From positions 100,019 to 164,018 of the forward strand of contig NZ_JACSNR010000008.1 of NCBI RefSeq assembly GCF_016901815.1: DNA of 64,000 bases. The letters are read 5' to 3'. Shown in pieces: positions 17,076-25,084 of the stretch. The notes beneath the pieces were generated by a model. It was given only the letters and a program-made list of their open reading frames with translations. It made no database searches and was not told where the DNA came from. This stretch comes from Hydrogenoanaerobacterium saccharovorans. GTDB taxonomy: Bacteria; Bacillota; Clostridia; Oscillospirales; Ruminococcaceae. A program made the translations under genes and the position numbers. The number at the start of each line of letters is the position of its first letter. Position 1 is the first letter of the stretch.

Positions 17076-17306
17076 TATAATAGCCGCAAGGCGGCTATTA
17101 TACTTGTCTTTATGGCCGAACGATCCGCTGGCTTCGCCTGCTCCCGTCCCAATGGCCAATTATACCATTCCGTTGACACTCCATGGTATAATAGCCGCAA
17201 GGCGGCTATTATACTTGTTTTTATGGCCGGACGATCCGCAGGCTTCGCCTGCTCCCGTCCCAATGGCCAATTATACCATTCCGTTGACACTCCATGGTAT
17301 AATAGG
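17076..17306. repeat. Two tandem 111-base elements with inverted ends
   Basis: Two direct copies with a period of exactly 111 bases (17076-17186 and 17187-17297, plus a partial end to 17306). Each unit starts with GCGGCTATTATAC and ends with GTATAATAGCCGC, so where units meet they form a 13-3-13 palindrome (17186-17214; the left outer one is 17076-17102). Inside, GGACG...CGTCC and GCAGGC-TTC-GCCTGC can form a hairpin. A diverged copy in the other orientation is at 50812-50911. No protein is supported across it. Confidence 0.85.
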
Positions 17307-17403
17307 GTATCATATCTGTCTTTGCAGCCACTGGAACGGCTCTCCCTGTATCAATAGAGTGGCATATTTTGCCGGAATTATTTCACCGCCGGAGGAAAAC
17401 CTC

Positions 17404-18012
17404 ATGCAGAACCGCTTTTTTGCCATGCTCGCCCGGATGAAACTGATCCGCCGCTGGGGCCTGATGTTCAGCACCCGGGACGAAAATCTCAGTGAGCACA
17501 GCCTCGATACCGCCTTTTTCATGCACGCCCTGCTCTCGCTGCACAACCGCCGGTTCCTCACCCCCGGGGAGGAACCCCTGGATCTGGGCACCGGTGTGCT
17601 GCTGGCGATCTATCACGATGCCGCTGAGATTCTCACCGGCGACCTGCCTACCCCGGTGAAATACTTCAGCGCCGAGATCAGCGAAGCCTACAAGGCCGTG
17701 GAAGCTGCCTCCTGCCAGAGCCTGCTGGACCTGCTCCCCGCCGATCTCCGGGAGGACTATGCCCCCTATCTGCTGCCCGCCGGCGCATATGCCCGGTACC
17801 TGCCCTATCTCAAGGCGGCAGACCGCTTCTCCGCCCTGGTGAAGTGCATGGAGGAGACCCGGCAGGGCAATTTTGAGTTCCGCCGGGCTGCTGCCCAGAC
17901 CCGGGAGGCCATCTCTGCCATGGCATTGCCCGAAGCTGACTGCTTCCTGCGGGACTTTATCCCCGCTTTCGAAAAAACTTTGGACGAACTCCAGACTCAG
18001 GAGGACTTTTAA
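17404..18012 (+). CDS. HD-domain 5'-nucleotidase, YfbR-like
   Basis: Protein of 202 residues. FSTRDENLSEHSLDTAFF carries the first metal histidine, AIYHDAAEILTGDLPTPVKYF the HD pair and the glutamate, the pattern of YfbR-type 5'-deoxynucleotidases that hydrolyse dNMPs. E. coli YfbR is 199 residues, so the length is normal. The ATG at 17404 follows GGAGGAAAA; longer frames upstream run into the repeat block and are rejected. mnmE starts two bases after the stop. Confidence 0.88.
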   Translation: MQNRFFAMLARMKLIRRWGLMFSTRDENLSEHSLDTAFFMHALLSLHNRRFLTPGEEPLDLGTGVLLAIYHDAAEILTGDLPTPVKYFSAEISEAYKAVEAASCQSLLDLLPADLREDYAPYLLPAGAYARYLPYLKAADRFSALVKCMEETRQGNFEFRRAAAQTREAISAMALPEADCFLRDFIPAFEKTLDELQTQEDF

Positions 18013-18013
18013 G

Positions 18014-19384
18014 ATGAATAATCCCACCATTGCCGCAATCTCTACCCCCATGTCCGCCGGTGCCATCGGCCTGGTGCGGATGTCCGGCCCCGATGCCAAA
18101 GCCATCGCCGCTTCGGTATTCCGGCCCATCGGCAAACGCACCATCCAGAATGTCCCCGGCTTTTCCGCCATCTATGGTCATGTGATGGACGGCTCCGAAC
18201 CGGTGGATGAGGTAGTAGTCTATGTCTACACCGCCCCCAGAAGCTACACCGGCGAAGATGTGGTGGAGTTCTCCTGCCATGGCGGCCCCTGGCTGCTCTC
18301 CCGGGTGCTGCGCCTCCTGCTCGACCACGGCGCTGTCCCCGCTCAGGCCGGTGAATTCACCAAGCGAGCCTTCCTGTCCGGCAAAATGGACCTCACCCAG
18401 GCCGAAGCGGTAATGGATCTCATCTCCGCTTCGGGTGCGGATGCCAGCCGTGCGGCTATGGCAGCCCGGGAAGGCGCCCTCTCCAGAAAGACTCAGGCAG
18501 TCTGTGCCGACCTCACCCTGCTGGCTGCCCATATGAGCGCCTGGGTGGACTACCCCGACGATGAGATCGAGGAGCTCACCGATACCCACCTGGAAGAGAC
18601 CCTCTCCCGGTGCGCCGGAGAACTGCGGCATCTGCTGGACACTTTCGACACCGGCAAAATCCTCCGGGAAGGAATCCCCACTGCCATTGTAGGGCGGCCC
18701 AATGTGGGCAAATCCACCCTGATGAACCTGCTCGCCGGATATGACCGCAGCATTGTCACCGATATTCCCGGCACCACCCGGGACATTGTGGAGGAAACCG
18801 TGCGTCTGCCCGGGGGGCTGGTGCTGAATATCGCCGACACCGCCGGTCTGCGCACCACCGATGACCCGGTGGAGGCCATCGGCGTCACCCGTGCCCGGGG
18901 CAAACTGGAACAGAGCAGTCTGGTACTGGCGGTGCTGGACGGCAGCGCTCCCCTTTCGGATGAGGACCGGGAACTGGTGCTCTCGCTGCGGGAGCGTCCG
19001 GCGGTGGCGATCCTCAATAAGTCCGACCTGGGCCAGAGCGGAGACGAGGACTGGGTGCGTCAGCAGCTCACCCACTGTGTCACCCTGTCGGCCCGGGAGG
19101 GAACCGGTCTGGCGGAACTGGACACCGCTGTGCGGGAGGCTCTCTCGCTGGGCGCGGTGGACCCCTCTGCCCCCATGCTTGCCAATGAGCGTCAGCGGGG
19201 CTGTGTGCGCCGGGCCTGCAGTGCCGTGGAAGAGGCTCTGGATGCCCAGCGCATGGGCATGACCATGGACGCGGTGAACATCTGCATTGATGAGGCTCTG
19301 GAAGCCCTCCTGGAACTGGATGGACGCCAGGTCACCGATGCGGTGGTGGACGAGGTCTTCGCGAACTTCTGCGTAGGCAAGTGA
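18014..19384 (+). CDS. mnmE: tRNA uridine-5-carboxymethylaminomethyl modification GTPase MnmE
   Basis: Protein of 456 residues, the normal length. The N-terminal formyl-THF-binding domain contains AGAIGLVRMSGPDA and ARSYTGEDVVEFSCHGG-like sequence (here APRSYTGEDVVEF). The G domain has GRPNVGKST (G1), TDIPGTTRD (G2), DTAGLR (G3) and NKSD (G4), and the protein ends FCVGK, equivalent to the essential FCIGK with its cysteine. MnmE works with MnmG (GidA) to modify the wobble uridine of several tRNAs. mnmG, often adjacent in Clostridia, is not here; the gene instead pairs with the YfbR-like gene two bases upstream, and a terminator follows. Confidence 0.97.
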   Translation: MNNPTIAAISTPMSAGAIGLVRMSGPDAKAIAASVFRPIGKRTIQNVPGFSAIYGHVMDGSEPVDEVVVYVYTAPRSYTGEDVVEFSCHGGPWLLSRVLRLLLDHGAVPAQAGEFTKRAFLSGKMDLTQAEAVMDLISASGADASRAAMAAREGALSRKTQAVCADLTLLAAHMSAWVDYPDDEIEELTDTHLEETLSRCAGELRHLLDTFDTGKILREGIPTAIVGRPNVGKSTLMNLLAGYDRSIVTDIPGTTRDIVEETVRLPGGLVLNIADTAGLRTTDDPVEAIGVTRARGKLEQSSLVLAVLDGSAPLSDEDRELVLSLRERPAVAILNKSDLGQSGDEDWVRQQLTHCVTLSAREGTGLAELDTAVREALSLGAVDPSAPMLANERQRGCVRRACSAVEEALDAQRMGMTMDAVNICIDEALEALLELDGRQVTDAVVDEVFANFCVGK

Positions 19385-19406
19385 GCCTGTGCCATAATAA
19401 AAAGAA

Positions 19407-19446
19407 AGCCGGGGCTTTCCCAGAAAAGGGAGGCTCCGGCTTTTCG
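19407..19446 (+). terminator. Terminator of the yfbR-mnmE operon
   Basis: GCCGGGGCTTTCCC and GGGAGGCTCCGGC arms (one or two G-U/mismatch positions) with an AGAAAA loop and TTTT after. Confidence 0.75.
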
Positions 19447-19476
19447 GTTTTATGGGAATAGGGGGGTCAGGGGCGC

Positions 19477-19704
19477 TCACCGGCGCTGGCCCAGCACCAG
19501 TGCCAGGGTGCAGAGGTCGTCCCAGCGGTCGCTGAGGGGCAGGACTTCCGGCACGGTGTCCGCCAGGGCTTCGGCGGCACGGGTCAGGCGCAGGTTCTCC
19601 GCCCGCCAGGCAGTCCCCTCCGGGGCGGCGGTGAGCAGCTCCCCGACGCCATCGGCGGTATGGGGCGCATAGCCGCAGGAGAGCGCATACCCCGCCAGCC
19701 CCAT
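19477..19704 (-). pseudogene. Possible degenerate gene fragment of 75 codons
   Basis: The 600-base gap between mnmE and mutY has no convincing gene. The best candidate is a minus-strand frame whose last 60 residues have a protein-like composition (ADGVGELLTAAPEGTAW ... WDDLCTLALVLGQRR). No good ribosome binding site precedes the ATG at 19704, and the frame extends back through an imperfect duplication (19692-19752 against 19861-19921), which is not expected of a maintained gene. I do not recognise a family. It may be the eroded 3' end of a lost gene. Confidence 0.3.
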
Positions 19705-19921
19705 GCGGGAAAGCCGGGTGCCCGCACAGCAGAAAAGCCCATCGCCAGCAGTGGAGTATGCCGGGAATGCGAACTCCCGACTCTCAGGTGTGTGGAAGCA
19801 TAGAAGCGAACAGTCCCGTTCCCGGACGGAGTGCGCCGGGAATTTGCCGGAGAGCTTGCACCGCCAGTCCCATACGGGAAAACCGGGTGCCTGCACAGCA
19901 AAAAGCCAGCTGCCGGCAGCG
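19692..19921. repeat. Imperfect direct repeat, two 60-base copies 169 bases apart
   Basis: CCGCCAGYCCCAT..CGGGAAARCCGGGTGCC occurs at 19692 and again at 19861, continuing with CYGCACAGCA and AAAAGCC. About 45 of 60 positions agree. Confidence 0.6.
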
Positions 19922-19954
19922 GGCGGCACGCCATACAGGGGCACATCTCCCCAA

Positions 19955-19990
19955 AAAGCAGAAAGGACAGGCAGACCGCCTGTCCTTTCT
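19955..19990 (-). terminator. Terminator of mutY
   Basis: GAAAGGACAGGC (19961-19972) pairs with GCCTGTCCTTTC (19978-19989); on the minus strand it is followed by TGCTTTTTGG. Confidence 0.85.
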
Positions 19991-19995
19991 TATTA

Positions 19996-21036
19996 TTATG
20001 CCTTGGGCAGGAAGCCCCGGAAGGCCTGGAAGGCCGAGGGCAGTGCCACCTCCCCTGCCAGGGCGGCGGCATCGGCCCAGCGCCAGCCCTCGGGCAGCTC
20101 CCGGGCTTCGGGGAGCCGCCACAGCTCACCCTCCATCTGCCACTCCACATGGGAGAAGATATGCCGGGCGGTGCCGATGGGCTCGGCTCCGGCCGGGGTC
20201 TCCCAGCCAAGCGGGAAGCCTTCGCCCTCGGGGGCACCGGGCAGTTCCCAGAGCCCCGCCAGCAGCCCCCGTCCCGGGCGGCGGTGGAGCAGCACTCCCG
20301 CCGGGGAGAGCACCACCCACACTCGCCGCTGTTCGATCCGCCGGGGCTTTTTCGGGGGCTTCACCGGCAGGCGTTCCGGGTCCCCGGAGGCACAGGCGGC
20401 GCAGAACTCCCGTGCCGGACACTCTCCGCACCGGGGCGCGCCGCCGGGCAGGCAGACCATCGCCCCCAGCTCCATGAGCGCCTGGGTGAAGTCCCCGGCT
20501 GCCCCCTCCGGATAGAGCGGCGCCAGTTCCTCCCGGCACCTCCGCTTGAGCGCCGGGGAGTCCACCGGGGTTTCATCGCCGGTGATGCGGCACACCACCC
20601 GCAGCACATTGCCGTCCACTGCCGGGGTGGGCAGTCCGAAGGCGATGGAGCAGATGGCTCCGGCGGTATACTCGCCGATGCCCGGCAGCGCCTTCACCGC
20701 CTCATAGTCGCCGGGCAGCTCACCACCGTACTGCTCACAGACCGTCCGGGCTGCCTTCTGAAGGTTCCGCACCCGGCTGTAATACCCCAGCCCCTCCCAG
20801 AGTTTCAGGAGCTGTTCCTCCGGAGCGGCTGCCAGGGCCGGAATATCCGGAAGTTCCCGCAGGAACCGTTCATAATAGGGCAGCACAGCCTCCACACGGG
20901 TCTGCTGGAGCATGATCTCCGATACCCACACCCGATAGGGCCGGGGGTCCTCCCGCCAGGGCAGGATGCGGCGGTTGCCCCGGTACCACTCGAGCAGCGG
21001 CACCGGGAGCCGGGAAAGTCGGGAATAATCTGCCAT
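19996..21036 (-). CDS. mutY: A/G-specific adenine DNA glycosylase MutY
   Basis: Protein of 346 residues. It removes adenine mispaired with 8-oxoguanine. The catalytic region has SEIMLQQTRVEAVLPYYERF (catalytic Glu), WEGLGYYSRVRNL, the helix-hairpin-helix LPGIGEYTAGAICS and the essential aspartate in AVDGNVLRV. The four-cysteine iron-sulfur loop is present (CLPGGAPRCGECPAREFC), but the first spacing is seven residues where E. coli and Bacillus have six. The C-terminal NUDIX-like domain has FSHVEW, the 8-oxoG-sensing loop. The ATG at 21036 follows GGAGGG; an earlier in-frame ATG overlaps that site. Confidence 0.95.
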   Translation of the reverse strand: MADYSRLSRLPVPLLEWYRGNRRILPWREDPRPYRVWVSEIMLQQTRVEAVLPYYERFLRELPDIPALAAAPEEQLLKLWEGLGYYSRVRNLQKAARTVCEQYGGELPGDYEAVKALPGIGEYTAGAICSIAFGLPTPAVDGNVLRVVCRITGDETPVDSPALKRRCREELAPLYPEGAAGDFTQALMELGAMVCLPGGAPRCGECPAREFCAACASGDPERLPVKPPKKPRRIEQRRVWVVLSPAGVLLHRRPGRGLLAGLWELPGAPEGEGFPLGWETPAGAEPIGTARHIFSHVEWQMEGELWRLPEARELPEGWRWADAAALAGEVALPSAFQAFRGFLPKA

Positions 21037-21053
21037 AATACCCTCCATTTCAA

Positions 21054-21110
21054 ACGAGAACAGGGAAACTCCCCGGCGGATCTCCGTCCCGGAAGCCTCC
21101 CTGTTCGATA
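21054..21110 (-). other. Hairpin between the SpoIID-fusion gene and mutY
   Basis: GAACAGGGA and TCCCTGTTC frame a GC-rich interior with further pairing. There is no T tract, so it may be an mRNA-processing or weak termination structure between genes on the same strand. Confidence 0.4.
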
Positions 21111-21134
21111 CAAACTGTATATTCCCCCAGGAAA

Positions 21135-23843
21135 TTACTTGATTGTAATTCCGGTATAGTAATGCTTGAGGATCTCCTTATAGGTATAGCCGTCATGTTC
21201 TGCCAGATAGTTGGCGCCCCACTGGCTCATACCTACGCCATGACCATAGCCACGGGTGGTGAACTCAAACTGCTCCTTGCGGGAGTTGTATTCCACCTCA
21301 AAGCAGGTGGAACGCAGGTTGAAGTCCAGCAGGCTCTCCCGGACATTGCGTCCGGTGATGGCTACGCCACGGCTCACATCGCCGCCCTGGGAAGTATCCT
21401 TGCCGCCGATCTCCACCCGGCCCACATAGTCTCCCGAAGCCATGTTGTCATAGTCAATGACAATCCAGTCCTCGGGGTCCAGGTCACTGTCATAGAGATC
21501 AATGCCATAGGTTTCCTCAACCGCGTCGGCGAAGTCCTCCTCGCTGATGGTATAGCTGCCCTCATAGTAGGGGGAGAGCTCATCATATTCGCTGTCCACC
21601 GGCTGGAGATAGGGCAGATTGGTGCCCCAGACCGACTTGGCACTGGCAGTAGTTCCGCAGCTCACCGAATGGTAAACCGCATTGATATAGTCGCCGTTGT
21701 AGTAGCAGGCCTCGCCGAATACCGCATCCACGGCACTCTTGACCTCCTTGCTCACACTGCTGCGCATATTCACCGCCGGATAGATGCCCACCTGATTGGA
21801 GTACTTGATATAGGTATAGGTGGCGACTACCTGTGCCTTGATGGCCTCAGGATGCAGGGCACCCCGGGTTTCGCTTTCCACGATCTCGCTCACCAGGTCA
21901 TAGGCGTTCATGCGGGTCAGACGCCCGTTGTACATCACAGCCAGTTCCTCATCTGCCAGATCATCATCGATCTCATGATCGTTTTCCTCTTCCTCCTCCG
22001 AACTGGAAGGACGGCTGGAAGAACTGGAACTCGAGGACGAACTGGAGCTCGAAGAAGAACTGGACGAGCTGGAGCTGCTGGAAGAACCCGAACTGCTGGA
22101 GGAGCTGGACGAGCTGGACGAACTGGAAGAAGAACTGGAACTGCTCTCCTCATAGGGATTGTTGCCGCCGTAGAGCTCATACCAGACCCGGGGCATGAGC
22201 GGGTCAGGGTTCTTGTAGGCCTCCGAGGTATCCACCTCCGGGTCCTCACCCTCCCGGATCTTCCGGGCCACTACCACAAACCGGGCCTCGGTGAACTCAT
22301 AGGAACAGGTGGACAATGTAATGAGCCGGTCCCCGGGCTGGACATCCACCCCGGTGGTGATGAGCGACCGCTCCCGGACATTCTCCACATACTCCATGAA
22401 GGTATCCTCGGTGCCGTCCAGGAAGTTGAGATAGTCAAAGATGGGGCCATCTTCAGGACGGGTGTTGGCAATGAACATGCCGATCACCTTGTATTCCCCT
22501 TCCTCATAGACACTGTCGAAGGTCAGGGTGGGGTGCTCCTTGTAGAAGTTCATATCCCGGTACTGGAGCAGGGTCTCGAACATGGTACCGGTGCGCATGT
22601 TGTGCCCGTACACAATGGTGTTCTGGGTGGTGCGCAGATTGGTGCGGTAGTCCACAAAAGGCGTACCGTTTTCGTTCTCCTCGCCGTCAAAGCCCCGGCG
22701 CAGGTAGTATTCATTGTCGGTGTACTGTACCACCGGATAGGCAAAGTCGGTGCCCTCGATTTCCAGATACCCCACCACATCGGGATTCTGGCTGTACAGT
22801 TCCTCGAACTGGGGCAGATAATCCCCGGGCATGCCGTTTTCATAGCTGGGAAGTTCCTCGTCCGAGCTGTCCTCCGACTCCTCGGAGCTCTCCTCCGAAG
22901 AAACCGAACTGCTCTCGGAGCCGGAGACCGGTTCGGCCTCCTCACGCCCCATAAAGAGGAAGATCCCGGCGGCAGCCGCAATGAGTACCACTGCCGCCGC
23001 TGCCCCGCCGATGATCCACCGGCGGCTGCTCTTTTTCTCTGAGGCCGATGCGGCGGATTCCTCCGGCCCGGGGCTGTCCTCCTGGTCCAGATCGGGCGGG
23101 AGCAGCGGATTGCGCACCGCCGCCGGCTCCTCCCTGGCATCGGGCAGATAGCGCTCGGCTGTTTCCGCTCCCAGGTAAAGCAGTCCCCGCTCCGGCGCGA
23201 TCAGCCGCAGCCGCTGTCCCTCCCGGGTGGATACCAGATTGTATTCCAGCGCCATGGGCAGGTTTTCCCCGTCCATCTGCCGGTAGAGCTGCTGGGGGTC
23301 CGCCCCGTCTGCCGCCAGCTCCATGGTGTGGATCTCCCGTCCCAGGAAGTCCCCCAGGAAGGCATAGCCCTCCCGGAGCAGCAGCGGCAGGAAGGCCTCG
23401 GGATCACCGGGCAGGCAGAGAATCGCCTGCTGCCGGCTCCGCAGTCCGAAGCCGCACACGCCGCCGGTGCGGAATACCTCGGCGATCACCGGCACCTCCG
23501 CCAGTTCGCCGGGGGCAATGCGGGCGTCCGGATGGCTCCGGCACCAGGCCTGGGCATCTTCCAGCGCATCGGGATCGATGCGGGTTTCCAGTCCCAGTCC
23601 CCGGGTGAGCAGCCGCCGCAGACCGCCGGGGGTCTCCAGATCCCCCACTGTCACCAGCACCTGACACTCCTCCAGCGCATCGGCCAGGGTGTCAAACAGG
23701 CTCTCGTCCCGGGGGTCCAGATCCAGGGCAGTCACTGCCAGTCCGGTCACCGCTGCCAGTTCCCGGCGCAGTGCTCCCGCAAGGGGGCTCTGCCGGTCGG
23801 ATACCCTGACCTCCGGGGTCAGGCCGAGCAGCACTGCTTCCAT
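21135..23843 (-). CDS. CinA/MoCF-like + class B sortase + polyserine + SpoIID fusion protein
   Basis: Protein of 902 residues with an unusual order of parts. Residues 1 to about 235: a cytoplasmic region reminiscent of the CinA/MoCF (molybdopterin-binding-like) fold, with LVTVGDLETPGGLRRLLTRG. About 274-298: one membrane helix. About 345-530: class B sortase domain with YGHNM (catalytic His near 412), ITLSTCSYEF (Cys near 511) and ARFVVVARK (Arg near 520). About 566-614: a linker made almost only of serine. About 625-902: SpoIID/LytB domain, with SETRGALHPEAIKAQVVATYTY and TRGYGHGVGMSQWGA. SpoIID enzymes cut peptidoglycan glycan strands or activate amidases. GGAGGTGA precedes the ATG at 23843. 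The thiI gene lies just upstream on the same strand, 34 bases away. Confidence 0.88.
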   Translation of the reverse strand: MEAVLLGLTPEVRVSDRQSPLAGALRRELAAVTGLAVTALDLDPRDESLFDTLADALEECQVLVTVGDLETPGGLRRLLTRGLGLETRIDPDALEDAQAWCRSHPDARIAPGELAEVPVIAEVFRTGGVCGFGLRSRQQAILCLPGDPEAFLPLLLREGYAFLGDFLGREIHTMELAADGADPQQLYRQMDGENLPMALEYNLVSTREGQRLRLIAPERGLLYLGAETAERYLPDAREEPAAVRNPLLPPDLDQEDSPGPEESAASASEKKSSRRWIIGGAAAAVVLIAAAAGIFLFMGREEAEPVSGSESSSVSSEESSEESEDSSDEELPSYENGMPGDYLPQFEELYSQNPDVVGYLEIEGTDFAYPVVQYTDNEYYLRRGFDGEENENGTPFVDYRTNLRTTQNTIVYGHNMRTGTMFETLLQYRDMNFYKEHPTLTFDSVYEEGEYKVIGMFIANTRPEDGPIFDYLNFLDGTEDTFMEYVENVRERSLITTGVDVQPGDRLITLSTCSYEFTEARFVVVARKIREGEDPEVDTSEAYKNPDPLMPRVWYELYGGNNPYEESSSSSSSSSSSSSSSSSSSGSSSSSSSSSSSSSSSSSSSSSSSSRPSSSEEEEENDHEIDDDLADEELAVMYNGRLTRMNAYDLVSEIVESETRGALHPEAIKAQVVATYTYIKYSNQVGIYPAVNMRSSVSKEVKSAVDAVFGEACYYNGDYINAVYHSVSCGTTASAKSVWGTNLPYLQPVDSEYDELSPYYEGSYTISEEDFADAVEETYGIDLYDSDLDPEDWIVIDYDNMASGDYVGRVEIGGKDTSQGGDVSRGVAITGRNVRESLLDFNLRSTCFEVEYNSRKEQFEFTTRGYGHGVGMSQWGANYLAEHDGYTYKEILKHYYTGITIK
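21998..22146 (-). repeat. Polyserine codon tract
   Basis: About 50 consecutive codons, nearly all serine with one Gly and a final Arg-Pro break, link the sortase and SpoIID domains. Serine is written with mixed codons (TCC, TCG, AGC, AGT), so the DNA is not a simple microsatellite. Confidence 0.9.
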
Positions 23844-23876
23844 CCGTTCACCTCCATTCTTTCTGTCCTGCATGGG

Positions 23877-25055
23877 TTATCGCTCCGGATATGTAAACAT
23901 GGTCTCCACCTTGGAGAGGGCATCCGCCAGAAGAGCTTCCTCATCCAGCGACTGTTCTGCCCGCAGCACGTCCCGCAGCTTGGGCTTGGTACGGGGGTGA
24001 CGGGGTGTAAACACAGTACAGCAGTCCTCATAGGGGAGAATCGAAGTCTCAAAGGTGCCGATCTTCCGGGAGATGGCAATGATCTCATTCTTGTCCATGC
24101 CGATCACCGGACGCAGCACCGGCAGTTCACAGGCCACATCGGTACAGCCCAGAGCATAGAGGGTCTGGCTGGCAACCTGTGCCACACTCTCACCGGTGAT
24201 CAGGGCGCCGCAGCCATTTTCCCGGGCCAGACGCTCGGCAATCTTCATCATATACCGGCGCATGATGATGGTGAAGTATTCCTCGGGGCACTTGTCCCGG
24301 ATCTCCTCCTGCACATGGGTGAAGTTCACCACATGCAGCTTGATGCGTCCGGCATATTCACACACCTCCCGGCACAGGGAGATGACCTTCTGCTTGGCAT
24401 ATTCACTGGTGTAGGGCGGAGCGGCAAAGTGAATGGCCTCGATTTCCAGGCCGCGCTTTGCCATCATGTAGCCCGCTACCGGGCTGTCGATGCCGCCGGA
24501 TACCAGCAGCATGGCCTTGCCGCTGGAGCCCACCGGCATACCGCCGGCGCCGTCCAGCTGGGGGCCATGGATATAGGCTGCCTGATCCCGGATCTCCACA
24601 AAGATCACCAGATCGGGCTCATGCACATCCACCCGCAGATTGGAGAACCGGGAGAGCAGGTATCCGCCCACTTCCGCGGCGATCTCCGGGGACTTGAGGG
24701 GGAACTTCTTGTCCGACCGCTTGGCCTCTACCTTAAAGGTGCGGATTTTCCGCAGTTCTCTTCCCAGATATTCCTCGGCGGCGGCACAGATGGTGTCCAT
24801 ATCCTTTTCCACCACACAGGCACGGCTCAGCTTGGAAAAGCCGAATACATGCTGGAGGGTCTCCACGGCATCGTCCATATCGATGTCCTCGGAGAGGGGT
24901 TCGGCATACATGGTCGACTGGGCCCGGGTGAACCGGAAGCTGCCGATGTCCCGGAGCCGGAACTTGCAGTTCTTGACCAGACGGTCTTCAAAGGTGCTGC
25001 GGTTGAGTCCCTTGAGGGCGATCTCCCCCGCCTTGAGCAGGATTATTTCTTTCAT
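23877..25055 (-). CDS. thiI: tRNA 4-thiouridine synthetase ThiI
   Basis: Protein of 392 residues. The N-terminal ferredoxin-like/THUMP region (residues 1-165) contains LLKAGEIALKGLNR and LSRFSNLRVDVHEPD; the PP-loop ATP pyrophosphatase motif LLVSGGIDSPVAGYM lies near residues 185-200; GCGALITGESVAQVASQTL and PYEDCCTVFTPRHPRTKPK follow in order. It adenylates U8 of tRNA and inserts sulfur from a persulfide. The C-terminal rhodanese domain of E. coli ThiI is absent, as in most Firmicutes. The cysteine desulfurase gene 30 bases upstream on the same strand is its expected sulfur donor. Confidence 0.95.
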   Translation of the reverse strand: MKEIILLKAGEIALKGLNRSTFEDRLVKNCKFRLRDIGSFRFTRAQSTMYAEPLSEDIDMDDAVETLQHVFGFSKLSRACVVEKDMDTICAAAEEYLGRELRKIRTFKVEAKRSDKKFPLKSPEIAAEVGGYLLSRFSNLRVDVHEPDLVIFVEIRDQAAYIHGPQLDGAGGMPVGSSGKAMLLVSGGIDSPVAGYMMAKRGLEIEAIHFAAPPYTSEYAKQKVISLCREVCEYAGRIKLHVVNFTHVQEEIRDKCPEEYFTIIMRRYMMKIAERLARENGCGALITGESVAQVASQTLYALGCTDVACELPVLRPVIGMDKNEIIAISRKIGTFETSILPYEDCCTVFTPRHPRTKPKLRDVLRAEQSLDEEALLADALSKVETMFTYPER

Positions 25056-25084
25056 ATCGTACTGTTACCTCGTTATGATTGGAT

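Noticed and set aside
17171..17305. TTGACA followed by TATAAT inside each 111-base element as a sigma-A promoter
   Set aside because: The spacer is only 8 bases; 16-18 are needed.
17104..17403. N-terminal extension of the YfbR-like protein through the 111-base repeats
   Set aside because: The ATG at 17404 has a good ribosome binding site and gives the family length; the extension is repeat-derived.
18014..19384. Chromosome-origin region because of mnmE
   Set aside because: rpmH, rnpA, yidC, jag, mnmG and dnaA are absent and no DnaA-box cluster was seen.
21162..23042. Long plus-strand frame opposite the sortase-SpoIID gene
   Set aside because: It is the antisense of a gene with clear domains, and its composition reflects the complement of serine and acidic codons.
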